Shown here in pieces: positions 33,537 through 41,611 of a stretch of 42,432 nucleotides of DNA. The notes below the pieces were generated by a model. It saw only the letters and a program-made list of their open reading frames with translations, did no database searches and was not told the DNA's origin. The DNA comes from Actinomycetes bacterium (GTDB lineage Bacteria; Actinomycetota; Actinomycetes; S36-B12; UBA5976): contig JAKAIC010000006.1 in NCBI GenBank assembly GCA_021814565.1, positions 1 to 42,432 on the forward strand. Direction: 5' to 3'. The position numbers were made by a program, and so were the translations under genes. The first letter of the stretch is position 1, and every line of letters starts with the position of its first letter.

Positions 33537-34618
33537 CGCCATCCCACCTTCGCCAGTGCTGCCTTGAATACTTCGATCTCCGCTTGCGTGCCGATGCTGA
33601 CGCGCAGGAAGCCCTCGGGTCCCACCTCACGCACCAGCACGCCCTCATCGACAAGGGCCTGCCACTGCGCATGGCGATCGGCGAACTTGCCGAACATGAC
33701 GAAGTTGGCATCGGAGGACGTGGTCTCGTAGCCCTGGGCATCAAACCAGGTCACGAGTGCGTCCCGCTCCTCGCGAATGAGCTTCACCTGCGTCTTGAGC
33801 TCGGTGGCGTGCTGGAGGGCCGCCAGCGCCACCGCCTGCGTGAGCGAGGACAGGTGGTAGGGCAGCCGCACGATACGCAGCGCATCGACGACCCCAGCAT
33901 GCGCGGTGAGATAGCCGACCCGTGCACCAGCGAAGCCGAAGGCCTTGCTCATGGTGCGGGTGACGATGAGCCGGGGATTGTCCTGCACCAGGCTGACGGC
34001 GGACGGCACCCCGGGACGACGGAACTCGGCGTAGGCCTCGTCCACCACCACCATGCCCGTGGTCGCCTGCAGGAGCGCTTCCACGACCGCCAGATCCAGG
34101 GCGGTGCCGGTGGGGTTGTTGGGTGAGGCCAGGAAGGTGACGTCGGGGTTCAATGCCGAAACCTCACGGCTTGCACGCTCGGCGTTGATGGTGAAGTCGG
34201 CGTCGCGCTCCATGGTGACGAACTCGGTGAAGGTGTTGCGCGCGTACTCCTGATACATGGAGTAGGTGGGCACGAAAGTGAGGGCACGCCGACCGGGGCC
34301 GCCGAAGGCCTGCAGCACATGCATCATGACCTCATTGGAACCGTTGCCCACCCAGATCGCGTCGGCGTGGATGGTCGGGACTCCGGCTTCGCGCGAGAGG
34401 TAGAGGCCGAGCGCCTCGCGCAGCTTGGTGGCCTCGCGATCGGGATACCGGTTCAGGGTCTTGGCCACATCGACAACCGCGGTTCCGAGGTCCTCGATGA
34501 AGTCACGCGGTGGCTGGAAGGGGTTCTCGTTGGTGTTGAGGCGCACCGGCACGTCGATCTGGGGCGCGCCGTAGGGATGCAGTCCGCGCAACTCCTCGCG
34601 GATCGGGAGCTGCGTCAT
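33533..34618 (-). CDS. hisC: Histidinol-phosphate aminotransferase
   Basis: HisC transaminates imidazole acetol phosphate with glutamate. The 361-residue fold-type I aminotransferase has [41 protein letters not shown] and the PLP lysine in [12 protein letters not shown] (Lys225), then ARVGYL. The ATG overlaps the hisD stop by 4 nt. Confidence 0.96.
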   Translation of the reverse strand: MTQLPIREELRGLHPYGAPQIDVPVRLNTNENPFQPPRDFIEDLGTAVVDVAKTLNRYPDREATKLREALGLYLSREAGVPTIHADAIWVGNGSNEVMMHVLQAFGGPGRRALTFVPTYSMYQEYARNTFTEFVTMERDADFTINAERASREVSALNPDVTFLASPNNPTGTALDLAVVEALLQATTGMVVVDEAYAEFRRPGVPSAVSLVQDNPRLIVTRTMSKAFGFAGARVGYLTAHAGVVDALRIVRLPYHLSSLTQAVALAALQHATELKTQVKLIREERDALVTWFDAQGYETTSSDANFVMFGKFADRHAQWQALVDEGVLVREVGPEGFLRVSIGTQAEIEVFKAALAKVGWR

Positions 34619-35919
34619 GACAAGCGCACCGATACCGCTGCGGCATGACCGGGCAGGTCCTCTGCGGTGGCCAGGGTGACCACATGCTCCGCGACTTCCT
34701 TGAGCGCGACCTCGGTGTAATCGATGAAGTGCACTCCCTTGAGGAAGGTCTGCACCGACAGTCCGGAACTGTGGCAGGCACAGCCACCGGTGGGCAGCAC
34801 GTGATTGGAACCGGCGATGTAGTCGCCGAGACTCACCGGCGACCAGTCTCCGATGAAGACGGCGCCCGCGTTGCGGATCCGGGTTGCGACCTGGCGTGCG
34901 TGCTCGGTGTGGATCTCCAGGTGCTCCGCGGCGTAGGCATTGACCACGTCGATACCCTGCGTCAGGTCGCGTACAAGCACGATGCCGCTCTGCGGTCCGC
35001 TCAGCGCCTCTTCGATGCGTCCGCGATGCTTGGTGGCAGCGACCTGCACGGACAGTTGGGACTCCACGTCGCGAGCGAGGGTCTCCGAGGTGGTGACGAG
35101 CAGGGAGGCGGCGATGACGTCGTGCTCAGCCTGACTGATGAGGTCGGCCGCCACGAAGGACGCGTTGGCGGTGTCGTCAGCGAGGATGGCGATCTCGGTG
35201 GGTCCGGCTTCCGAGTCGATGCCGATGCGCCCTTTGAGCATGCGCTTGGCTGCCGTTACGTACACGTTGCCGGGGCCCGTGACCATGTGCACGGGCTCGC
35301 AGCGGCTGCCGTCGGGCAGGGCCACGCCGTAGGCCAGCATGGCCACGGCCTGGGCACCACCTACGGCGTAGACCTCATGCACGCCGAGCAGTGCACAGGC
35401 GGCGAGGATGGTGGGGTGCGGCAGGCCGCCGAAATCCTTCTGCGGCGGTGAGGCCACCGCGAAGGAGGTCACACCGGCCACCAGCGCGGGTACCACGTTC
35501 ATGACGACCGAACTGGGGTACACGGCGCGGCCACCGGGCACGTACAGCCCCACCCGGTCAACGGGGATGAATCGCTCGGTGACGGTTCCGCCCTGCGCGA
35601 CTTCGGTGACGATGTCGGTGCGGCGCTGGTCCTCGTGCACCATGCGGACGCGGCGGATGGCCTCCTCCAAGCCCTCCCTGACACGCGGGTCCAGGTCCAG
35701 GAGTGCGTGCTGCAACATGGTCTCGGGGACGCGCAGGTGTGCCGGACGTACACCGTCGAACTTTTCGCAGGCGTCGAGCACGGCCGCGTAGCCCCGCGCT
35801 GCGATGTCGTCGATGGTCGGCTTAACCAGCGCGATGGCATGGTCCACGTCCAGGGCGGCCCGGGGCATGAGGGATCGCGGATCGACGTCCGATTGCCTGA
35901 GATCCAGCACGCGCAGCAT
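34615..35919 (-). CDS. hisD: Histidinol dehydrogenase
   Basis: HisD oxidises histidinol to histidine in two NAD-dependent steps. The 434-residue protein shows [58 protein letters not shown] (zinc ligands Gln and His), AAEHLEI and [12 protein letters not shown]. It is the first gene of the his-trp train. No Shine-Dalgarno is seen before the ATG, but a -10-like TACACT lies 6 nt upstream, so the mRNA is probably leaderless. Confidence 0.97.
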   Translation of the reverse strand: MLRVLDLRQSDVDPRSLMPRAALDVDHAIALVKPTIDDIAARGYAAVLDACEKFDGVRPAHLRVPETMLQHALLDLDPRVREGLEEAIRRVRMVHEDQRRTDIVTEVAQGGTVTERFIPVDRVGLYVPGGRAVYPSSVVMNVVPALVAGVTSFAVASPPQKDFGGLPHPTILAACALLGVHEVYAVGGAQAVAMLAYGVALPDGSRCEPVHMVTGPGNVYVTAAKRMLKGRIGIDSEAGPTEIAILADDTANASFVAADLISQAEHDVIAASLLVTTSETLARDVESQLSVQVAATKHRGRIEEALSGPQSGIVLVRDLTQGIDVVNAYAAEHLEIHTEHARQVATRIRNAGAVFIGDWSPVSLGDYIAGSNHVLPTGGCACHSSGLSVQTFLKGVHFIDYTEVALKEVAEHVVTLATAEDLPGHAAAVSVRLS

Positions 35920-35925
35920 GGGGCA

Positions 35926-35931
35926 AGTGTA
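35926..35931 (-). promoter_or_regulatory. Probable -10 element of the his-trp train, leaderless
   Basis: TACACT on the minus strand fits the TAnnnT actinobacterial -10. Only 6 nt (TGCCCC) separate it from the hisD ATG, so transcription would begin at or next to the A of the start codon. No clear -35 hexamer is present. Confidence 0.5.
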
Positions 35932-35954
35932 ATTGCCGCCATTTCAGGCGGGTT

Positions 35955-35972
35955 TCGGCAGCCCCCTGCCGA
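35955..35972. repeat. Palindrome between divergent hisD and ybaK
   Basis: TCGGCAG-CCCC-CTGCCGA is a perfect 7-bp inverted repeat in the 69-bp space between the divergent starts. It lies about 23-40 bp upstream of the hisD -10 and just upstream of the ybaK -10, a position suited to an operator for one or both genes. It could equally be a chance G+C hairpin; no regulator is identified. Confidence 0.45.
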
Positions 35973-35976
35973 GAAC

Positions 35977-35982
35977 TAGGGT
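35977..35982 (+). promoter_or_regulatory. Probable -10 element of ybaK, leaderless
   Basis: TAGGGT fits the TAnnnT pattern and is 6 nt before the ybaK ATG at 35989, mirroring the arrangement at hisD. No Shine-Dalgarno precedes the ATG. Confidence 0.45.
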
Positions 35983-35988
35983 CGTCGC

Positions 35989-36462
35989 ATGGCTGGTGGC
36001 ACCCCTGCGGTGGTCGCACTGCAGGCTGCGGGCATTGCCTTCACTGAGCACCGGTACGACCATGACCCGGCCGCGCCGTCGTACGGCCTCGAAGCGGCAA
36101 TGGCACTCGGACTCCCCGCGGAGCAGGTGTTCAAGACCCTGCTATGCGGCATCGACGGCCGCGCGCACGTGGCCATCGTGCCGGTCACGACCCAGCTCGA
36201 CCTCAAAGCCGCCGCGGCAGCCGTGGGCGGAAAGCGAGCGGAGATGATGCCGGTGGATTCAGCGGAACGCATGACCGGCTACATAGCCGGCGGCATCTCC
36301 CCCTTCGGCCAGAGGAGGCTGCTGCCGACACTGATCGACGAGACCTGCGAGCTCTTCGACACCATCTACGTGAGCGGGGGACGCCGCGGCTTCGACATAG
36401 GCCTGGCGCCCGCTGATCTCATCCGAGTGCTCAGCGCAACTGTCACCGACCTCACCCGCTGA
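35989..36462 (+). CDS. ybaK: YbaK/EbsC-type aminoacyl-tRNA deacylase (Cys-tRNA(Pro) deacylase)
   Basis: This 157-residue protein belongs to the YbaK family, which removes cysteine wrongly attached to tRNA(Pro). It shows GIAFTEHRYDHDP, the family's lysine stretch EQVFKTLLCG, HVAIVPVTTQLDLKAAA, AERMTGYIAGGISPFGQRRLLPTLID and SGGRRGFDIGLAPADLI. Length matches the family. It is the only plus-strand gene in the window, diverging from hisD and converging on dnaE. Confidence 0.93.
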   Translation: MAGGTPAVVALQAAGIAFTEHRYDHDPAAPSYGLEAAMALGLPAEQVFKTLLCGIDGRAHVAIVPVTTQLDLKAAAAAVGGKRAEMMPVDSAERMTGYIAGGISPFGQRRLLPTLIDETCELFDTIYVSGGRRGFDIGLAPADLIRVLSATVTDLTR

Positions 36463-36466
36463 CGCA

Positions 36467-36537
36467 GAACCGCCGACGGCTCCTTTGTGGGGCCTTCGCG
36501 CCAGCTGAAGGCCCCACAAAGGAGCCGTCGGCGGTTC
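36467..36537. terminator. 31-bp perfect inverted repeat between convergent ybaK and dnaE; probable bidirectional terminator
   Basis: The left arm (36467-36497, GAACCGCCGACGG to GGGGCCTTC) is exactly complementary to the right arm (36507-36537), with a 9-nt loop GCGCCAGCT. It fills the space between the ybaK stop (ends 36462) and the dnaE stop (begins 36539). The position fits a terminator for both genes. There is no T run after the stem on either strand, so it would be of the tail-less type proposed for actinobacteria. The perfect 31-bp stem is longer than most terminators; a small repeated element is an alternative. Confidence 0.75.
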
Positions 36538-36538
36538 G

Positions 36539-39500
36539 TCAGGCCAGGGCGGAGGGGCCGAGCAGGGCCTTGAGATCGCCGTAGAGCGCGGTGGAGGTGG
36601 TGACACGCAGACGGTCATCGATGCGAAGCAGCGTTTCACGGCCGCCATCAAGCAGGCGAAGGCGCACTTCAGTGGTGCCGGGATGATTCCGCAGCACCTC
36701 CTTGAGCGGATCAATGACCGCCGGCACACACCTGGCAATGGCCATGCTGATGACCAGCGGCCCGCTGCGCGGCTCCGTGAGATCCGGCATGGTGACCTCC
36801 ATGGCCACCAGCCGCGCGGCGTCCTCGTCGCTCTTCTCCAGGCGCCCCTTGATGAAGACGACGTTGTCCTCGGAGATCATGGACGCCACGCTCTGGTAGG
36901 TCTGCGGCCAGATCATGACCTCGACCCCGCCCTCCAGGTCCTCGACCGTGGCGATGGCCCAGGCATTGCCCTGCTTGGTGACCTTGCGCTGCAGGCCGGT
37001 GATGAGACCGGCAATGGTGACGACCTGGCCGTCGCTGTAGTCGTCGCCGCTCAGTGCGGCAATGGAGGCGTCGGCGCCGGCCTGCAGGATGTGCTCCACG
37101 CCGAACAGCGGGTGATCACTGACGTACAGCCCCAGCATCTCTCGCTCGAAAGCCAGCAACTGCGATTTCTCCCACTCTTCGTCGCCGATGCTGAGGGTGA
37201 GACCGGCACCATCCTCGCCGTCACCTTCGCCAACGCCGCCGAAGAGGTCGAACTGGCCCACGGCCTCCGCGCGCTTGATCTCGAGCACCGAATCCACGGC
37301 CTCGGCATGGATGTAGACAAGTGACTTGCGCGCGTGTCCCAGCGAATCAAAGGAACCGGCCTTGATCAGCGACTCCAGCGTGCGCTTGTTGCAGACGGAG
37401 GCATCGACCTTGGCCAGGAAATCGATGAATGAGGTGTAGCGGCCCTTGCCGCGGCGGGTGGCGATGATGGAATCGACGACGTTGGCGCCGACGTTGCGAA
37501 TCGCCGTGAGGCCGAAGCGGATGTCGTTGCCGACGGGTGCGAAGTCAGGCTCGGATTCGTTGACGTCGGGTGGCAGCACTTGGATTCCCATGCGGCGGCA
37601 CTCGTGGAGGTAGCCGGCCAGCTTGTCCTTGTCGTCCTTAACCGAAGTGAGCAGCGCTGCCATGTACTCCGGCGCGTAGTTGGCCTTGAGGTAGGCAGTC
37701 CAGTAGGAGACCAGCCCGTAACCGGCAGTGTGCGCCTTGTTGAAGGCGTAGTCGGAGAAGGGCACCAGGATGTCCCACAGCGTCTTGATGGCATCCTCGG
37801 AGTAGCCATGCTGCTTCATGCCCGCGGAGAAGGGCACATACTCCTTGTCGAGGATCTCCTTCTTCTTCTTGCCCATGGCTCGGCGCAGCAGATCGGCCTT
37901 GCCCAGCGAGTAGCCGGCCACCTTCTGCGCGATGGCCTGCACCTGCTCCTGGTAGACGATGAGCCCGTAGGTCTCATCGAGGATCGAGGAGAGCGGCTCG
38001 GCCAATTCGGGGTGGATGGGCACCACCGGCTTGCGCTTGTTCTTGCGATCCGCGTAGTCGTTGTGGGCATTGGCGCCCATGGGCCCGGGGCGGTATAGGG
38101 CCAGGACGGCGGAGATGTCCTCGAAGGAGTTGGGCGCCATGGAGCGCAGCAGCCCACGCATGGGGCCGCCGTCGAGCTGGAACACGCCGAGCGTGTCGCC
38201 ACGCGCCAGCAGTTCGTAGGTGGCCACATCGTCGAGCGGCAGCTTCTCGAGGATGACTTCCTCACCGCTGCGGTTGGCCTTGATATGACGCACGCAGTCG
38301 TCCAGCACCGTGAGGTTGCGCAGGCCCAGGAAGTCCATCTTGAGCAGCCCCAGCGACTCGCAGGCGCCCATGTCGAGCTGGGTGATGATGGCGCCGTCCT
38401 GCTCGCGCCGCATGATGGGGATGACGTCGAGCAAGGGCTCAGCCGAGAGGATGACACCAGCGGCATGGACACCCCAGCCCCTACGCAGCCCCTCAAGTCC
38501 GCGTGCAGTGTCGACCACCTTGCGTACCTCGGCATCGGCCTCGTACTGGGTGCGGAACTCGCCGGCCTCCTTGTAGCGCTCATGCGACTCGTCGAAGATG
38601 CCCGAGAGCGGAATGTCCTTGCCCATGACCGCAGGCGGCATCAACTTGGTGATGCGCTCCCCCATCTGGAAGGGCATGCCGAGCACTCGACCAGCGTCCT
38701 TGATGGCAGCCTTGGCCTTGATGGTGGTGAAGGTGACGATCTGCGCGACCCGCTCTTCGCCGTATTTCTCGGTGGCATAGCGGATCATCTCCGCGCGTCG
38801 ACGCTCATCGAAGTCCATGTCGATATCGGGCATGGAGATGCGCTCGGGGTTGAGGAATCGTTCGAACAGCAGACCGAAGCGAATGGGATCGAGCTCGGTG
38901 ATCCCCATGGCCCAGGCCACGAGCGAGCCGGCCGCGGAACCACGGCCCGGTCCCACGCGGATACCGACCTGCTTGGCGTGTCGCACCAGGTCCGCCACCA
39001 CCAGGAAGTACCCCGGGAACCCCATCTGCCGAATGACGGCGAGCTCGTACGCGGCCTGGTCGAGATGGGCCTGCGGCACCGGATCCGGCGCAAAGCGCTC
39101 GATCAGGCCGCGCTCCACTTCCGCCACCAGAAAGCTGCCTTCGTCATAGCCCTCGGGCAATGGGAAGCGGGGCATGAGATCGCGTGGCTCACCGAATTCC
39201 ACACTGCAGCGTTCGGCGATGAGCAGCGTGTTGTCGCAAGCCTCCGGGATCTCGGACCACAGGTGTCGCATCTCCGCCGCCGATTTCAGGTAGAAATCCC
39301 GGGCGTCGAACTTGAAGCGGTTGGGATCGCTGAGGTTCTTGCCGGTCTGCACGCAGAGCAGGGTTTCGTGCGTGTCCGCATCGGAGGCGTAGGTGTAGTG
39401 CAGATCGTTGGTGGCCACCAAGGGCAGTTGCAGGGTCTTGGCGATGCGCATGAGGTCGTCGCGAGTGCGCCGCTCGATGGCGATGCCGTGGTCCATGAGC

Positions 39501-40084
39501 TCGCAGAAGAAGTTGTCCTTGCCCAGGATCTCCTGGTAGTCGGCTGCCGCCGCCAGGGCCCGGTCATATTGCCCGGCCTGCAGCCAACGGTTGACCTCGC
39601 CCGACGGGCATCCCGTGGTGGCGATGATGCCGCGGCCGTAGCGGTCCAGCAATTCACGATCGAGTCGGGGGTACTTGCGATACTGCCCCTCGAGTGAGGC
39701 CAGACTGGAGAGCCGGAACAGGTTATGCAGGCCCTCCGTGGTCTCCGACCACAACGTCATGTGGGTGTAGTTGACCTTGCCCTTGCCGGCACCCTCGTCA
39801 CCGACATCCTGTGCCACGTCACCGCCGAAGGAGAAGGGCGCGCGATCATGACGGGTGCCGATGGGCACGTAATAGGCCTCGAGGCCGATGATGGGTTTGA
39901 CCCCGACAGCCCTGCCCGCCTTGAAGAACTCGTAGGTGCCGAAGAGATTGCCGTGGTCGGTCATGGCCAGTGCCGGCATTTCCATGCGCGCGGCCTCTTT
40001 GAAGAGGTCTTTCACGCGCGCGGCACCATCGAGCATCGAGTACTCGGTGTGGGTGTGCAGATGGACGAAGGAGTCCCCAGCCAC
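36539..40084 (-). CDS. dnaE: DNA polymerase III alpha subunit
   Basis: The replicative polymerase catalytic subunit. The 1181-residue protein begins with a PHP domain (FVHLHTHTEYSMLDGAA, MTDHGNLFG, ATNDLHYTYASD). The polymerase palm follows, with catalytic Asp420 and Asp422 in MPDIDMDFDERRR, GPGRGSAAGSLVAW, GWGVHAAGVILS, MDFLGLRNLT and FNKAHTAGYGLVSYWTAY. A helix-hairpin-helix region, an OB-fold domain (VVTIAGLITGLQRKVTKQG) and a short C-terminal domain complete it. It is the DnaE1 type, without the exonuclease of PolC. The start is GTG at 40084 with GAGGTGA 4 nt upstream. A TATTCT about 54 nt upstream (40138-40143) could be a -10 element. Confidence 0.97.
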   Translation of the reverse strand: MAGDSFVHLHTHTEYSMLDGAARVKDLFKEAARMEMPALAMTDHGNLFGTYEFFKAGRAVGVKPIIGLEAYYVPIGTRHDRAPFSFGGDVAQDVGDEGAGKGKVNYTHMTLWSETTEGLHNLFRLSSLASLEGQYRKYPRLDRELLDRYGRGIIATTGCPSGEVNRWLQAGQYDRALAAAADYQEILGKDNFFCELMDHGIAIERRTRDDLMRIAKTLQLPLVATNDLHYTYASDADTHETLLCVQTGKNLSDPNRFKFDARDFYLKSAAEMRHLWSEIPEACDNTLLIAERCSVEFGEPRDLMPRFPLPEGYDEGSFLVAEVERGLIERFAPDPVPQAHLDQAAYELAVIRQMGFPGYFLVVADLVRHAKQVGIRVGPGRGSAAGSLVAWAMGITELDPIRFGLLFERFLNPERISMPDIDMDFDERRRAEMIRYATEKYGEERVAQIVTFTTIKAKAAIKDAGRVLGMPFQMGERITKLMPPAVMGKDIPLSGIFDESHERYKEAGEFRTQYEADAEVRKVVDTARGLEGLRRGWGVHAAGVILSAEPLLDVIPIMRREQDGAIITQLDMGACESLGLLKMDFLGLRNLTVLDDCVRHIKANRSGEEVILEKLPLDDVATYELLARGDTLGVFQLDGGPMRGLLRSMAPNSFEDISAVLALYRPGPMGANAHNDYADRKNKRKPVVPIHPELAEPLSSILDETYGLIVYQEQVQAIAQKVAGYSLGKADLLRRAMGKKKKEILDKEYVPFSAGMKQHGYSEDAIKTLWDILVPFSDYAFNKAHTAGYGLVSYWTAYLKANYAPEYMAALLTSVKDDKDKLAGYLHECRRMGIQVLPPDVNESEPDFAPVGNDIRFGLTAIRNVGANVVDSIIATRRGKGRYTSFIDFLAKVDASVCNKRTLESLIKAGSFDSLGHARKSLVYIHAEAVDSVLEIKRAEAVGQFDLFGGVGEGDGEDGAGLTLSIGDEEWEKSQLLAFEREMLGLYVSDHPLFGVEHILQAGADASIAALSGDDYSDGQVVTIAGLITGLQRKVTKQGNAWAIATVEDLEGGVEVMIWPQTYQSVASMISEDNVVFIKGRLEKSDEDAARLVAMEVTMPDLTEPRSGPLVISMAIARCVPAVIDPLKEVLRNHPGTTEVRLRLLDGGRETLLRIDDRLRVTTSTALYGDLKALLGPSALA

Positions 40085-40173
40085 CGAATCACCTCACCCT
40101 GTACGAAGCACCTTGGCCGGGGAAGCGGCCGATGGCGAGAATACCGCGCGGCACCGACAGCGAAGTCCGCCGT

Positions 40174-41100
40174 TCACCATTCGCGAATGCGCTCCAGGGC
40201 AGAGGCGAGGTCATGCGGATACGGGCTCTCGAAACTCACGCGAGCGCCACTGCCGGGATGCGCAAAGCCCAGTCTTCGCGCATGCAACCACTGCCGGGTG
40301 AGGCCCAGACGCTTGGTCAGCGTGGGATCGGCGCCGTAGGTGGCGTCACCCACGCAGGGGTGGCGAAGCGCGCTCATATGCACGCGAATCTGGTGCGTGC
40401 GCCCGGTTTCGAGATGGATCTCCAGCAGTGAGGCGTGCGGGAAGGCCTCGAGCAGTTCGTAGTGCGTGACACTCGGCTTGCCACCCTGCACCACAGCCCA
40501 CTTGTAGTCATGCGAGGGATGGCGATCAATGGGTGCGTCGATGGTGCCGGTGGAGGGATCGGGATGCCCCTGCACCAGCGCGTGGTAGACCTTGTCGACC
40601 GTGCGCACCTTGAACTGCTGCTTGAGCGAGGAGTACGCGCGCTCACTCTTGGCCACCACCATGATGCCTGTGGTTCCGACATCCAGCCGATGCACGATGC
40701 CCTGGCGTTCGGCCGCGCCGCTGGTGGAGATGCGGTAGCCCAGGCCGGCCAGCCCGCCGATGACGGTAGGGCCGGTCCACCCCACGCTGGGATGTGCAGC
40801 CACCCCGACCGGCTTGTCCACGACCACCACGTCGTCGTCATCGAAGATCACGGTGAGGCCGGGAACCTCCTGGGCAATAAGGCGCAATGGCTCATTCGGC
40901 GCGGGAATGGTGACCTCCAGCAGCGAACCCGCAAGGACGCGTGTCGACTTGTCCGGCACCACATCGTCAAGCAGCACCTCACCGGCCGCCACCAGCTCGG
41001 CGGCCTTGGTGCGACTGAAGCCGAGCATGCGTGCGATGGCGGAATCAACGCGCTCGCCGTCGAGTCCCTCCGGCACGACCACGCTGCGCACGTCACCCAT
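40174..41100 (-). CDS. RluA-family 23S rRNA pseudouridine synthase
   Basis: A 308-residue RluA/RluD-family enzyme that converts uridine to pseudouridine in RNA, most likely 23S rRNA. The N-terminal S4 domain (about 15-65: [20 protein letters not shown]) is followed by the catalytic domain with [13 protein letters not shown], the catalytic Asp140 in [19 protein letters not shown], and [13 protein letters not shown]. The ATG at 41100 overlaps the lspA stop by 8 nt. The exact RNA target cannot be assigned, though lspA-rluD is a conserved pair. Confidence 0.93.
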   Translation of the reverse strand: MGDVRSVVVPEGLDGERVDSAIARMLGFSRTKAAELVAAGEVLLDDVVPDKSTRVLAGSLLEVTIPAPNEPLRLIAQEVPGLTVIFDDDDVVVVDKPVGVAAHPSVGWTGPTVIGGLAGLGYRISTSGAAERQGIVHRLDVGTTGIMVVAKSERAYSSLKQQFKVRTVDKVYHALVQGHPDPSTGTIDAPIDRHPSHDYKWAVVQGGKPSVTHYELLEAFPHASLLEIHLETGRTHQIRVHMSALRHPCVGDATYGADPTLTKRLGLTRQWLHARRLGFAHPGSGARVSFESPYPHDLASALERIREW

Positions 41101-41575
41101 GTTCGCGTCGCCCGTCGGTGGGGAAGCCGAGGACGGAGGCCATGAACATGAGCGCGACGCTGACCACAATCGCACTGTCAGCGAGGTTGAAGACCGGGAA
41201 ATGCGGAGTGGCGATGAAATCCACGACATGGCCCAGGCCCACCGAGGGCGGCCGAATGAGACGGTCCGTGAGATTGCCAGCGGCGCCGCCGAGCAGGCCG
41301 CCCAGCCCCGCCAGCCAGATACCGGTCGTCACCCTTGCCGCACGAACCAGGATGCCGACGATGACCAGCGAGGCCAACACGGTGAACACCCAGGTGGAGC
41401 CGGTGCCCATGCTGAAGGCCGCTCCCGGATTCCAGGTGAGCTGCAGCCACAGCAGATTGCCGACCAGGTGCAGGCTGTGGCCATCGGCCAAAGTCGTCAG
41501 TGCCCACTGCTTGGAGACATAGTCGAGCAACCAGACGAACATGCCGATTGACAGCACGGAAAGGCGGGAGCGCAC
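41093..41575 (-). CDS. lspA: Lipoprotein signal peptidase
   Basis: LspA cuts the signal peptide from diacylated prolipoproteins, the step after Lgt. The 160-residue protein has four hydrophobic segments and the conserved [32 protein letters not shown] (Asn101 and catalytic Asp104) and [12 protein letters not shown] (catalytic Asp133). GTG at 41575 has AGGA directly against it, too close for a normal Shine-Dalgarno. TAGGCT lies 6 nt upstream, so a leaderless start is likely; ATG at 41542 would cut into the first membrane segment. Confidence 0.95.
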   Translation of the reverse strand: MRSRLSVLSIGMFVWLLDYVSKQWALTTLADGHSLHLVGNLLWLQLTWNPGAAFSMGTGSTWVFTVLASLVIVGILVRAARVTTGIWLAGLGGLLGGAAGNLTDRLIRPPSVGLGHVVDFIATPHFPVFNLADSAIVVSVALMFMASVLGFPTDGRREHG

Positions 41576-41581
41576 TCCTGC

Positions 41582-41587
41582 AGCCTA
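41582..41587 (-). promoter_or_regulatory. Probable -10 element of lspA, leaderless
   Basis: TAGGCT on the minus strand fits TAnnnT and ends 6 nt before the lspA GTG, the same spacing seen at hisD and ybaK. It falls in the 36-bp gap between the DksA-like gene and lspA. No -35 hexamer stands out. Confidence 0.4.
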
Positions 41588-41611
41588 GTCAGAAGCGCAG
41601 GGAGCGCGCAG

